61,623 nt of DNA from Acholeplasmataceae bacterium (GTDB lineage Bacteria; Bacillota_I; Bacilli_A; Acholeplasmatales; UBA5453): assembly GCA_012837645.1 (NCBI GenBank), contig DUQU01000018.1, forward strand, positions 1-61,623, read 5' to 3'. Both the position numbers and the translations under genes were made by a program. Within the stretch, counting starts at the first letter, position 1, and each line of letters opens with the position of its first letter. Below are positions 42,748 through 50,490 of the stretch, in pieces. Under the pieces are notes generated by a model. The model did not search any database and was not told the DNA's origin. It worked only from the letters and a program-made list of their open reading frames with translations.

Positions 42748-43659
42748 CTATAAATCTAATATGTAATTATTAAAAGCTAAATCAATATTGACATTATAAT
42801 TTAACATTTTAATAAGCTCTTGAATATTTTTAAGTTGAGTCTTAATTTCTAAAAAATTAATTTGATACGCTTGATAATATTGATAAAAAGCCGTGATTTG
42901 ACTCTCTTTGTTATCTTTATAATAATACAAATCTAAATAAAATACTAATAGTAGTTGTAAAAAATAACCAAGTAATTGTTTATCATATTTTATTTCTAGC
43001 AAATTATCTTGAGCAAAAAGCCACATGTTTTCTTCATTTATAAGCGCCTTTAAATAGTCATTAAAACAAGCGATTAAAGTTTGAAAACCGGGATTATCTT
43101 TCATCTTCAAAAGGTTATCGATATTTTTATCTAAATAAGGGAATAACTCTGCCATTTCTAATGATACACCAACTTTTAACAACTTTTCTTTTAAATCTTT
43201 TTCCAATGGCGCCGCTAAATTGATAACTTGACTCCTAGATAAAATAGTATCGATTACTTTTTCTTTATTTTGAGTTAATAAAAATCCTACCGAGACTTTA
43301 CTGACAGGCTCCTCCAAAAATTTTAAGAGTTGGTTAGCAGCCTTTAAAGTCAACTTTTCTATCTCATCGATAATATAAACGCGATAACCATCAACTAATG
43401 ATGTCTTATAAAACTCCTGTTGAAGCTCTTCAATTTGACTGGTTTTTAAAGTATATCCGCTCGGTTCAAGGTAAAATAAATTAATATGGCCTTTTTCTTT
43501 TAGTTCTAAAAAATCGGTATTTAAAAGCACGCTAGCAACATTATATGCTAAAGTCTTTTTTCCGGAACCTTTCAATCCGCTTAATAAATAAAGGTGGCTT
43601 AAGCGGTTTTTTTCAATTGCTTTTTTAAACATTTCAATAACTTCTACCTTTTTAATCAT
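42748..43659 (-). CDS. holB: DNA polymerase III delta' subunit
   Basis: The 303-residue AAA+ protein has a P-loop-like LSGLKGSGKKTLAYNVA (GSGKKT), a DExx-equivalent VYIIDEIEKLTLKAANQLLKFLEEP (cited in part) and sensor 1 SRS in ILSRSQVINLA. The four zinc Cys found in many delta' proteins are missing. It belongs to the clamp loader of the replisome. The start overlaps the tmk stop (ATGA), and ricT follows. Confidence 0.9.
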   Translation of the reverse strand: MIKKVEVIEMFKKAIEKNRLSHLYLLSGLKGSGKKTLAYNVASVLLNTDFLELKEKGHINLFYLEPSGYTLKTSQIEELQQEFYKTSLVDGYRVYIIDEIEKLTLKAANQLLKFLEEPVSKVSVGFLLTQNKEKVIDTILSRSQVINLAAPLEKDLKEKLLKVGVSLEMAELFPYLDKNIDNLLKMKDNPGFQTLIACFNDYLKALINEENMWLFAQDNLLEIKYDKQLLGYFLQLLLVFYLDLYYYKDNKESQITAFYQYYQAYQINFLEIKTQLKNIQELIKMLNYNVNIDLAFNNYILDL

Positions 43660-44261
43660 AAAAATATTTCCTTTAATTTCATCAAAGTATCCGCTATTAA
43701 CTCTTCCATCGTCCCTTGACCATTAACAACTAAATATCTTTGAGGATATTTTTTGATTAATATTTGATAACCAGCTTTAACTTTTTCATGAAAAAGTAAT
43801 GATTCTTTATCAAGTCTATTAGCTTTTTCTCTTTTTAAAGCTCTTTTTAAACCTTCTTGAGGGTCGCTATCGATATAAATTGTATAATCAGGCATGTTTT
43901 TACTCGCAAAATGATTAATTTTCAATACTTCTTCAAAACCTAATCCCCGCGCATAACCTTGATATGCTAAAGAAGAATCGATAAATCGGTCACATAAAAC
44001 CAAATATCCTTCCGCCAATTTCTTTAAAATAACAGTTTCTAAATGTTCTACACGGCTAGCAGCGAAAAGTAAGGCCTCAGTCTTTGGAGACATCTCATTT
44101 TTATTATCTAAAATAATGTTTCTAATTTGTTCAGCAACGAAAGAACCACCAGGTTCCCTTGTTAAAAACACCTTTTTATTTTGTTTTTTAAAGAAACTTT
44201 CTACTTCTTTAATTAAAGAAGTTTTACCTGAGCCTTCGCCACCTTCAAATGTAATAAACAT
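43656..44261 (-). CDS. tmk: Thymidylate kinase
   Basis: The 201-residue kinase has P-loop FEGGEGSGKTSLI, the DR-x motif in LCDRFIDSSLAYQGYARGLG (cited in part) and a LID region LKRALKREKANRLDKE. It converts dTMP to dTDP. It is the first gene of a seven-gene group (tmk, holB, ricT, trmN6-like, terB-like, rsmI, metG). Its stop TGA overlaps the holB start. The promoter is overlapped by a perfect 18-base palindrome. Confidence 0.96.
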   Translation of the reverse strand: MFITFEGGEGSGKTSLIKEVESFFKKQNKKVFLTREPGGSFVAEQIRNIILDNKNEMSPKTEALLFAASRVEHLETVILKKLAEGYLVLCDRFIDSSLAYQGYARGLGFEEVLKINHFASKNMPDYTIYIDSDPQEGLKRALKREKANRLDKESLLFHEKVKAGYQILIKKYPQRYLVVNGQGTMEELIADTLMKLKEIFL

Positions 44262-44286
44262 AATTATAATTTCCCTTCTAATCTAC

Positions 44287-44320
44287 TTATTAGTATACTA
44301 ATAAACTTATTATTTTTCAA
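44287..44320 (-). promoter_or_regulatory. tmk operon promoter with overlapping palindrome
   Basis: On the minus strand, -35 TTGAAA (44320-44315), 17 bases, -10 TATACT (44297-44292). A perfect palindrome, TTATTAGTATACTAATAA (44287-44304), covers the -10 box and part of the spacer, where a repressor could bind. Confidence 0.75.
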
Positions 44321-44326
44321 ACTTAT

Positions 44327-45052
44327 CTAATAAACAACCTTCATTAAATAAAGCCCTTCTGGGCTAATTGTTTTTCCCACTAAAGATTTATCATTTGTGG
44401 CGAAGATTTTATCGATAACCGTAACATCTTTTTGATCCTTGCCAATCTCAACTAAAGTACCTACCATTCTTCTAACCATATATCTTAAAAAGGCATTCCC
44501 ACTAATAGTAATATAAATTTTATCAGCATTTTCCTCAATCTTTATTTCAGTAATTTCTTTGATAGTGGGCTTCCCCTTTATATAACTCGCAAAAGCAAAA
44601 AAGTCATGTTTACCAATAAACTTTTGAGCAGCAATTTTCATTGTCTTAAGATCCAGTTTTTCAGGAATATATTTTTCAAAATTACGATTAAATAAATCAT
44701 ATTTTTTCGTAATTCGATATTGATAAGTCTTACTCTTGGCATCGTAACGCGCATGAAAATCTTCCTTAGTCTTTAAAACGCTAAGCACTTTAATATCGCT
44801 AGGCAAATAAGTGTTTAAAGCTTTTGTAAAGCGATAATCTGATAAATCTAAATCGCTGTTAAAATGGCAAACCATTCCATAAGCATGAACACCTTTATCG
44901 GTTCTTCCTGAAGAGATAATTTTAATTTCTTTTTGGTGAATAACAAATAACGCATCAACGAGTTTTTCTTCAATTGTAATCGCGTTTTTTTGTATTTGAA
45001 ATCCAGAATAATTGGTGCCTTCATAAGAAAGTGTTAACTTATAACGGTACAT
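44327..45052 (-). CDS. truA: tRNA pseudouridine synthase A
   Basis: The 241-residue protein begins MYRYKLTLSYEGTNYSGFQ and has the catalytic GRTDKGVHAYG (Asp). It makes pseudouridine at positions 38-40 of the tRNA anticodon arm. I chose the ATG at 45052, with AGGTG 6 bases upstream; a GTG at 45061 overlaps that site. It overlaps the end of ecfT by 14 bases, in the standard ecfA1-ecfA2-ecfT-truA order. Confidence 0.96.
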   Translation of the reverse strand: MYRYKLTLSYEGTNYSGFQIQKNAITIEEKLVDALFVIHQKEIKIISSGRTDKGVHAYGMVCHFNSDLDLSDYRFTKALNTYLPSDIKVLSVLKTKEDFHARYDAKSKTYQYRITKKYDLFNRNFEKYIPEKLDLKTMKIAAQKFIGKHDFFAFASYIKGKPTIKEITEIKIEENADKIYITISGNAFLRYMVRRMVGTLVEIGKDQKDVTVIDKIFATNDKSLVGKTISPEGLYLMKVVY

Positions 45053-46028
45053 TAAAAACACCTACTCTAAATAAAATTGAAGTCGCCAACAAGGCTATTC
45101 CAAATGCTAAAGCGAGATAATCATAATAATGAATCTTCATAACATCTATTTTAGTTCTCTCTCCACCGACAATATAACCACGCACTTCCATTGCATTCGC
45201 TAAGTCTTCAGCCCTTTTAAAAGAAATTACAAAAATAGGTATCAAAAGTGAAATTATTTGCACTAATTTCTTTTTAAAGCTTGCTTCGCTAAACTCGGCT
45301 CCACGCGAGGCCTGAGCTTTAATTATTTTATTTGTTTCTTCTAATAATGAAGGAATAAATCTTAATGTTAAAGAAAGCATCGTTGCTAATTCTCCCACTG
45401 GGAATTTAATAATCTTAAGCGGTTTTAACAACGATTCTAAACCATTTGTAATATCGGTTGGCATCGTAGTAAATGTTAATAAACTCGATAAAATAATAAT
45501 AATTAAAATTCTTAAAATCAAAAATGAAGTTTGATATAAACCACTATCATAAATTTGAAATTGATAACTAAAATCCTTTAATTTAATTAACGAAGACGGT
45601 AAAATCGCTTGCAAGAAGAAAATTAAAAATACCCACAAGAAAAACAAAACTAGTTTTAACTTAAACTGCTTTTTAAATAAAAAATATAAGACGGTAACTA
45701 CCACAATCGAAAAGATACTTAAGGGGCCTAAATACATTGTTGTTTCAAATAAAAGATTACCTGTTTTTAAAGAAAAGATTTGAATAAAAAAGGTGAATGT
45801 TAATAAAAACAAGAGTGGTTTTAAGCCTCTAATCATTTTTAAAAAGGGTACTTTAGAACTTAAAAAAACACTAATCATTATTAGAAATAATCCCATCATC
45901 AAAAAAGGATTTTTAACTAAAAAGGTCGCTACCATAATAATTATTAATAAAGCCATTTTAATTCTTGGGTCTAATTTATAAATCCAGGAATCACCAGGAA
46001 TATATTGCCCAATAACAATGTTATTCAC
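45039..46028 (-). CDS. ecfT: ECF transporter transmembrane component EcfT
   Basis: The protein (about 330 residues) starts near IGQYIPGDSWIYKLDPRIKM, with several membrane segments and the cytoplasmic coupling motif KAQASRGAEF followed by EDLANAMEVRGY, the two Ala-Arg-Gly helices that contact the ATPases. It couples to interchangeable S components that bind vitamins or metals; no S component is in the window. The start is GTG at 46028 or TTG at 46031; AAGGAG upstream fits GTG better. Compared with the Bacillus EcfT (about 265) it is longer, with extra hydrophobic residues in the middle. Confidence 0.92.
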   Translation of the reverse strand: MNNIVIGQYIPGDSWIYKLDPRIKMALLIIIMVATFLVKNPFLMMGLFLIMISVFLSSKVPFLKMIRGLKPLLFLLTFTFFIQIFSLKTGNLLFETTMYLGPLSIFSIVVVTVLYFLFKKQFKLKLVLFFLWVFLIFFLQAILPSSLIKLKDFSYQFQIYDSGLYQTSFLILRILIIIILSSLLTFTTMPTDITNGLESLLKPLKIIKFPVGELATMLSLTLRFIPSLLEETNKIIKAQASRGAEFSEASFKKKLVQIISLLIPIFVISFKRAEDLANAMEVRGYIVGGERTKIDVMKIHYYDYLALAFGIALLATSILFRVGVFNVPL

Positions 46029-46869
46029 CAACGTACTCCTTTAAGTGAGCTAATAATTCTTGGTCACTATATACATATTTATAAGGGATATTCAAGTTCT
46101 CATGTAAGTAATCCATCAATTTTAACGCTTCCGGCTTCGCTAAAGAAAAATCATTAAATTGAGGTGCTTCGAATAATTCTTCTTTACTACCATCAAAAAC
46201 TATTCTACCTTTTTTCATCACGACCACTCTTTTAGCATATTCGCTAATTAAGTTCATATCATGGCTGACTAAAACAATTGTTTTGCCATGTTCTTGATGT
46301 AATTTATTAAATATTTGCATCACTTCATAAGCCGAACGAGGATCTAAACCTCTAGTCGGTTCGTCTAAAACAAGCACTTCCGGTTCCATCGCTAAAATTC
46401 CAGCAATCGCCACTTTTCTCATCTGACCTCCACTAATTCGAAAAGGGCTTTGGTGGTAAAGCTCCTCAGGTATTTCTAAGAGCTCGCAAGCGCTAATTGC
46501 TTTTTCTTTGGCTTCGTCTTCTTTTAAACCAAAATTTAAAGGTCCAAACATCACATCTTTTAAAATTGTCTCCTCAAAAAGCTGATATTCAGGAAACTGA
46601 AAAACAAGGCCAACTTTTTTTCTAATCGGTCCCACTTTTTGCTTTTTTTTAAGCGGCAAGGTGTAGTCAAAAATATTAACCCTTCCTTTATTTGGTCTTA
46701 ATAAAGCATTCATGTGTTGAACAAGTGTGCTTTTGCCAGAACCAGTGTGCCCACAAATAGCGAGAAAATCACCTTCATTTATTTTTAAATCAATTTCAGT
46801 AATGGCAGGATATCTTTCATCTTTTACGCCTCGATAAGAAAAACTTACCTTTTCAAACTGTATTGCCAT
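46021..46869 (-). CDS. ecfA2: ECF transporter ATPase EcfA2
   Basis: The 282-residue ABC ATPase has Walker A GHTGSGKSTLVQHMNALL, signature ISGGQMRKVAIAGIL, Walker B VLVLDEPTRGLDP and the switch His in VLVSHDMN. Paired with EcfA1 it powers vitamin or metal uptake through EcfT. It overlaps ecfA1 by 25 bases and ecfT by about 8, pointing to tight coupling. Confidence 0.96.
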   Translation of the reverse strand: MAIQFEKVSFSYRGVKDERYPAITEIDLKINEGDFLAICGHTGSGKSTLVQHMNALLRPNKGRVNIFDYTLPLKKKQKVGPIRKKVGLVFQFPEYQLFEETILKDVMFGPLNFGLKEDEAKEKAISACELLEIPEELYHQSPFRISGGQMRKVAIAGILAMEPEVLVLDEPTRGLDPRSAYEVMQIFNKLHQEHGKTIVLVSHDMNLISEYAKRVVVMKKGRIVFDGSKEELFEAPQFNDFSLAKPEALKLMDYLHENLNIPYKYVYSDQELLAHLKEYVGE

Positions 46870-47657
46870 AAGCTTTCTACCAATCTTTTATTTTTATTTA
46901 AATCTTCATCTTTATTAACTAAATCAACCATTTTCAAACCAAAAGGAATATCTAAATCGATCGCTTTTAAAACATCAACTTTTTGAAAAACATCTTCAGG
47001 AAGTCCATGATAAATTATTTCCCCTTCATTCATAACGATTACTTCATCAGCCTTTTTAGCAAACTCTAAATCATGGGTAATCGTCAATAATGTTTTTTGA
47101 TATTGTTTATTTAATTTACCAATAAAGTTACTTATTTCTGCTTTGCCTTGAGGGTCTAACATTGAAGTTGCTTCATCAAAAATCATAATATGTTGGTTCA
47201 TCGCTAAAGCGCCTGCAATCGCGACACTTTGTTTTTGACCACCAGAAAGTTGGTGTGGTTCTTTATCTAAATAATTATCTATTCCCACCACTTTACTATA
47301 TTTATCAACAAGTTTAACCATTTCAGGCTGAGGAATTTGTCTATTCTCCAAGCCAAAGGCAATATCATGCTTAACGGTTACCCCTACAAATTGATTGTCG
47401 GGATTTTGAAAAACTATTCCTACTTGCCTTCTTATTTCTGCAATATTATCTTCATTTAAAGGAAGACCAGCAATTGTTATTTCGCCTTCATCAGGTACTA
47501 TTAAACCAACCAAAAGCTTGGCTAGCGTACTTTTTCCAGAACCATTATGTCCCACTATCGCTACCCATTTTCCTTTTGCTATTGTTAAATTTATCTTTTT
47601 TAAAACTATTGTTTTTTTATCATAAGAAAAAGAAACATTTTCAATATTAATGGCCAT
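46845..47657 (-). CDS. ecfA1: ECF transporter ATPase EcfA1
   Basis: The 270-residue ABC ATPase has Walker A GHNGSGKSTLAKLLVGL, the Q-loop region FQNPDNQFVGVTV, signature LSGGQKQSVAIAGAL and Walker B IMIFDEATSMLDP. It is the first gene of ecfA1-ecfA2-ecfT-truA. In B. subtilis it directly follows rplQ; here four other genes lie between. An extended -10 promoter precedes it. Confidence 0.96.
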   Translation of the reverse strand: MAINIENVSFSYDKKTIVLKKINLTIAKGKWVAIVGHNGSGKSTLAKLLVGLIVPDEGEITIAGLPLNEDNIAEIRRQVGIVFQNPDNQFVGVTVKHDIAFGLENRQIPQPEMVKLVDKYSKVVGIDNYLDKEPHQLSGGQKQSVAIAGALAMNQHIMIFDEATSMLDPQGKAEISNFIGKLNKQYQKTLLTITHDLEFAKKADEVIVMNEGEIIYHGLPEDVFQKVDVLKAIDLDIPFGLKMVDLVNKDEDLNKNKRLVESLWQYSLKR

Positions 47658-47681
47658 TTTTCACCTCTAAATCCAAATGCC

Positions 47682-47690
47682 ATTATAACA
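47682..47690 (-). promoter_or_regulatory. Extended -10 promoter of ecfA1-ecfA2-ecfT-truA
   Basis: Minus-strand TGTTATAAT gives a TATAAT (47687-47682) with an upstream TG. The -35 region is poor. Confidence 0.6.
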
Positions 47691-47732
47691 TAATATCATT
47701 GTTATAGATATTATTTAGTTAACGAAAAATTG

Positions 47733-48581
47733 TTAAATCATTTTTTCAATTCTTGTTTTTACATCATTTTTAAAACGTTCAATTGCCTCTAAAGTAAACT
47801 CAGTCATGGAGAGATTATCATCTTCGATTAAAGGCGTTAAATCGATAGCGTAAATGGCCGCAGTCATCTCATCATTGGTATGCGAACTTAAATAAGTTGC
47901 ATTCGCCACTCTTCGTCCAATACAAGCGAGATCATATCTTTTCGCTCCATCGATTTGAGAATCAAAAATCTCTATTAAACTATTTGCTAAATGGGGCTTC
48001 TTAGAGACATCAAAAACAACTTTTTCTTGATCTAATAACCAATCTAAATCACGCCATACTTCACAACCATACAATTTCTTTGGGCGCTTTTCTTTTGGTA
48101 GTTCTCTAATTGCTTTGACTACTTTCGTTACAACCCCGATATGAGTATCATGCTTATCGGCTAAATTATGAGTATAAATTACTTCGGGATTAGCATCTAA
48201 AATTAGTTTTTTAATTTCCTCTTTAATGGTCTCATTTTGAGCATTTTTAGTTTCTTTGCTAGTATAATTTAAAAATGCCTGTAAGCCATAATCACCAACA
48301 AAAGCTGCTTTTTCTTGTTCGAGAATTCTAATATTAGCCATCATTTCATCGCTATAATTTGCATATGTGCCCCCTCGAGCACTTCCTCTTCCATCGGTTA
48401 CTACTACTCCCATAAACCATTTTTTAGGTTCCATAAAACATTTCAATATCCCATCATACATTCCGATTTCTAAATCGTCATGATGAGCTACTATCCCCAG
48501 ATGAGTTGTTCTTTTTATTGCTTCATCAAAGGGTTTTCCATCAGGTATATAAAATTTAGTTTGGGCTTGATATTTCTTCAT
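47733..48581 (-). CDS. PIG-L (LmbE-like) family deacetylase
   Basis: The 282-residue protein has the PIG-L zinc motif as AHHDDLEIG at 32-40 (AHPDDE in most members) and a second His site in HDTHIGVV. The family removes acetyl groups from GlcNAc-linked substrates, for example in mycothiol and bacillithiol synthesis or chitooligosaccharide use. It overlaps the upstream kinase-like gene by one base (TAATG), which suggests a common amino-sugar pathway. No signal peptide is seen, so it should act in the cytoplasm. Confidence 0.88.
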   Translation of the reverse strand: MKKYQAQTKFYIPDGKPFDEAIKRTTHLGIVAHHDDLEIGMYDGILKCFMEPKKWFMGVVVTDGRGSARGGTYANYSDEMMANIRILEQEKAAFVGDYGLQAFLNYTSKETKNAQNETIKEEIKKLILDANPEVIYTHNLADKHDTHIGVVTKVVKAIRELPKEKRPKKLYGCEVWRDLDWLLDQEKVVFDVSKKPHLANSLIEIFDSQIDGAKRYDLACIGRRVANATYLSSHTNDEMTAAIYAIDLTPLIEDDNLSMTEFTLEAIERFKNDVKTRIEKMI

Positions 48582-49966
48582 TATTTTCTTTCCTCCTCCA
48601 AATTAACTAAACTAGCCGCCGCTATCGACTGTCCTACTCTTCTCGTTTTTTCATCAGGTAAATAAAGAGTTATTTTCGCGCTTAAATTAGCAAAATGTTG
48701 TTTTAAAACTTCTTCTGCTGTTTTAACAATAATCTTTCCTCCCACACCAGACATAACACGTCCTAACAATAACACATTTTCAAAATCATAAAACTCACTA
48801 TAATATGCTAAGCTATAGCCTAAATAAGCGCCAATTGTTAAATAAATATTTTGATAAAGTTCGCTCTTACTATCTAAACTTTGAATCGCCTTTAACTTCT
48901 CTCCTAAATGTAGTCCTTCTTGAAATTTAAAGCCAGCTTTTTTTGCAAGCCTAATGACTGCGTCTTGAGAAAAATACTTACAACCAACTCCACGATCCAA
49001 ACTCCATTCATCAAGGGGACCGTTTACTTGAAAATCAACTGGAGCGAATGCTAATTCATTCAACCAACCTGTAATCATTCCTTTACTATTAACGTAACCA
49101 ACCGCTTCACTAGTTCCCATCGCGATTCCTAAAAGCTTATTTTTACTTAAACTCATCGAGCCGGCTAAAGCAGTTACTTCACCATCATTGACAACCTCAA
49201 TTGGAACTTTAAGTTCACGAGCGATATCTAAATAAATATTTTTAATATGATCGTTAAATTCTTTTAAGGGAACTTTAATAAATAAGGAAGCCACTCTAGC
49301 CTGATTATCGATATAGACTCCAGCAGAACTAACACCTAAAGCCTCTACTTTAGGAAGCTTTTCCTTCGCTTTGTAAATCGCTTTTCTAATCATTTCTTGA
49401 TGGTATCTAGGATTATCATTTAACTTAGGATACCAAACGATCTCTTCGGAATAAACTACTTCACCATCTTTTAAGGCTGATACTTTCATGTCAGAACCAC
49501 CAGCATCAAAACCAATTCGGTAACCACCAAAATGCTTTCCAATATCTCTTTCGCTCTTACTTAAAGGAGGGACTACTTTACTAAATTCCACTAAAAATGG
49601 TTTTTCATAAATTCTTTCCATAAAATTAGCATCAAAGAGTCTTTCCCCTTTTTCAAAAATCTCTTTTATCTCTAAATACAAATAATGAGGTCCTACAAAA
49701 ATAATTTTATAACCTCCATAAACCCACAATAAAGTTTTAATTAAACGCTCTAAATAAAATAAGTTATCTTTTAAATAATTATCTTCTTCTTGAAAAACAA
49801 TCGTTTGATAACTCTCCTTATAACCGTTGTTTCTTTCAATAACAATCGTGACTTGGTCATGCGCTTTTTGTTTTAAAACTTGCTTTTTAAATTCTTTTAA
49901 GTATAAGATTGCAGGCGCGAATGTTTGATCTAATTTTAATTTCACCTTAGGTGCTTTTATTTTCAT
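48581..49966 (-). CDS. Sugar-kinase-like ATPase of the BadF/ROK (ASKHA) superfamily
   Basis: The 461-residue protein has an N-terminal region of about 145 residues that I do not recognise, then an actin-like ATPase fold: phosphate 1 loop IGFDAGGSDMKVSALKDG, GVSSAGVY, VVNDGEVTALAGS and GIAMGTSEAVGYV. The ROK zinc Cys cluster is missing, so it resembles BadF/N-acetylglucosamine-kinase types more. Coupling with a PIG-L deacetylase suggests an amino-sugar substrate, which is inference. AAGGAGG precedes the ATG. Confidence 0.75.
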   Translation of the reverse strand: MKIKAPKVKLKLDQTFAPAILYLKEFKKQVLKQKAHDQVTIVIERNNGYKESYQTIVFQEEDNYLKDNLFYLERLIKTLLWVYGGYKIIFVGPHYLYLEIKEIFEKGERLFDANFMERIYEKPFLVEFSKVVPPLSKSERDIGKHFGGYRIGFDAGGSDMKVSALKDGEVVYSEEIVWYPKLNDNPRYHQEMIRKAIYKAKEKLPKVEALGVSSAGVYIDNQARVASLFIKVPLKEFNDHIKNIYLDIARELKVPIEVVNDGEVTALAGSMSLSKNKLLGIAMGTSEAVGYVNSKGMITGWLNELAFAPVDFQVNGPLDEWSLDRGVGCKYFSQDAVIRLAKKAGFKFQEGLHLGEKLKAIQSLDSKSELYQNIYLTIGAYLGYSLAYYSEFYDFENVLLLGRVMSGVGGKIIVKTAEEVLKQHFANLSAKITLYLPDEKTRRVGQSIAAASLVNLEEERK

Positions 49967-50014
49967 CTTTTTTCCTCCTTCTTTAAATCAAATTTAAGCA
50001 AATTACCACTCTCT

Positions 50015-50023
50015 ATTGTATCA
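50015..50023 (-). promoter_or_regulatory. Extended -10 promoter of the kinase-deacetylase pair
   Basis: Minus-strand TGATACAAT gives TACAAT (50020-50015) with an upstream TG, about 50 bases before the kinase-like start. The -35 is weak. Confidence 0.5.
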
Positions 50024-50138
50024 TATTTTTAAAGCGATATTGGTTAAAAATCAAAGAAGATTATCAAATATCAAAATACTCTTTGTTTTCTTTAAAAAGT
50101 TCTTTTAATTCATTTTTTTCGCTTTTTTGATTAAATTT

Positions 50139-50147
50139 TGCTACAAT
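50139..50147 (+). promoter_or_regulatory. Extended -10 promoter of the thioredoxin gene
   Basis: TGCTACAAT places a TACAAT at 50142-50147 with an upstream TG. The AAGGAG ribosome binding site follows within about 10 bases, so the leader would be very short. Confidence 0.55.
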
Positions 50148-50167
50148 ACCATAAGGAGATTTTTATA

Positions 50168-50479
50168 ATGTTAAAAACAATTACGAAAAACAATTTTAAA
50201 AAATTGATTATGGAAACCAATAAACTCGTTTTATTAGAATTTTATTCGCCCACTTGCAGACCTTGTCAAATGCAATTGCCGATTGTAGAATCGCTTGCAA
50301 ATGAAGTTGGAGATCAAGCGGTGATTGGTAAAGTTAATATCGATGAAGAATTAGAAATAGCTAATCAATTTAAAATTTTAAGCATTCCTACTATCGTTTT
50401 TTTAGAAAAAGGTAAAGTAAAGAACTTTTTAGTCGGACTGCAAACTAAAAATGAATTAAAAAAGTATTTAAATATTTAA
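50168..50479 (+). CDS. Thioredoxin-like protein with a CRPC active site
   Basis: The 103-residue protein has one thioredoxin fold: FYSPTCRPCQMQLPIV with the two active Cys at 30 and 33, a beta strand VGKVNIDEE, and the cis-Pro in ILSIPTIVFLE. Typical thioredoxins have CGPC; here Arg replaces Gly. I chose the ATG at 50168, 9 bases after AAGGAG; the longer frame from 50138 would overlap the promoter. It is convergent with pepF, 11 bases from its end, with no obvious terminator. Confidence 0.88.
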   Translation: MLKTITKNNFKKLIMETNKLVLLEFYSPTCRPCQMQLPIVESLANEVGDQAVIGKVNIDEELEIANQFKILSIPTIVFLEKGKVKNFLVGLQTKNELKKYLNI

Positions 50480-50490
50480 GTTGTTATTTT

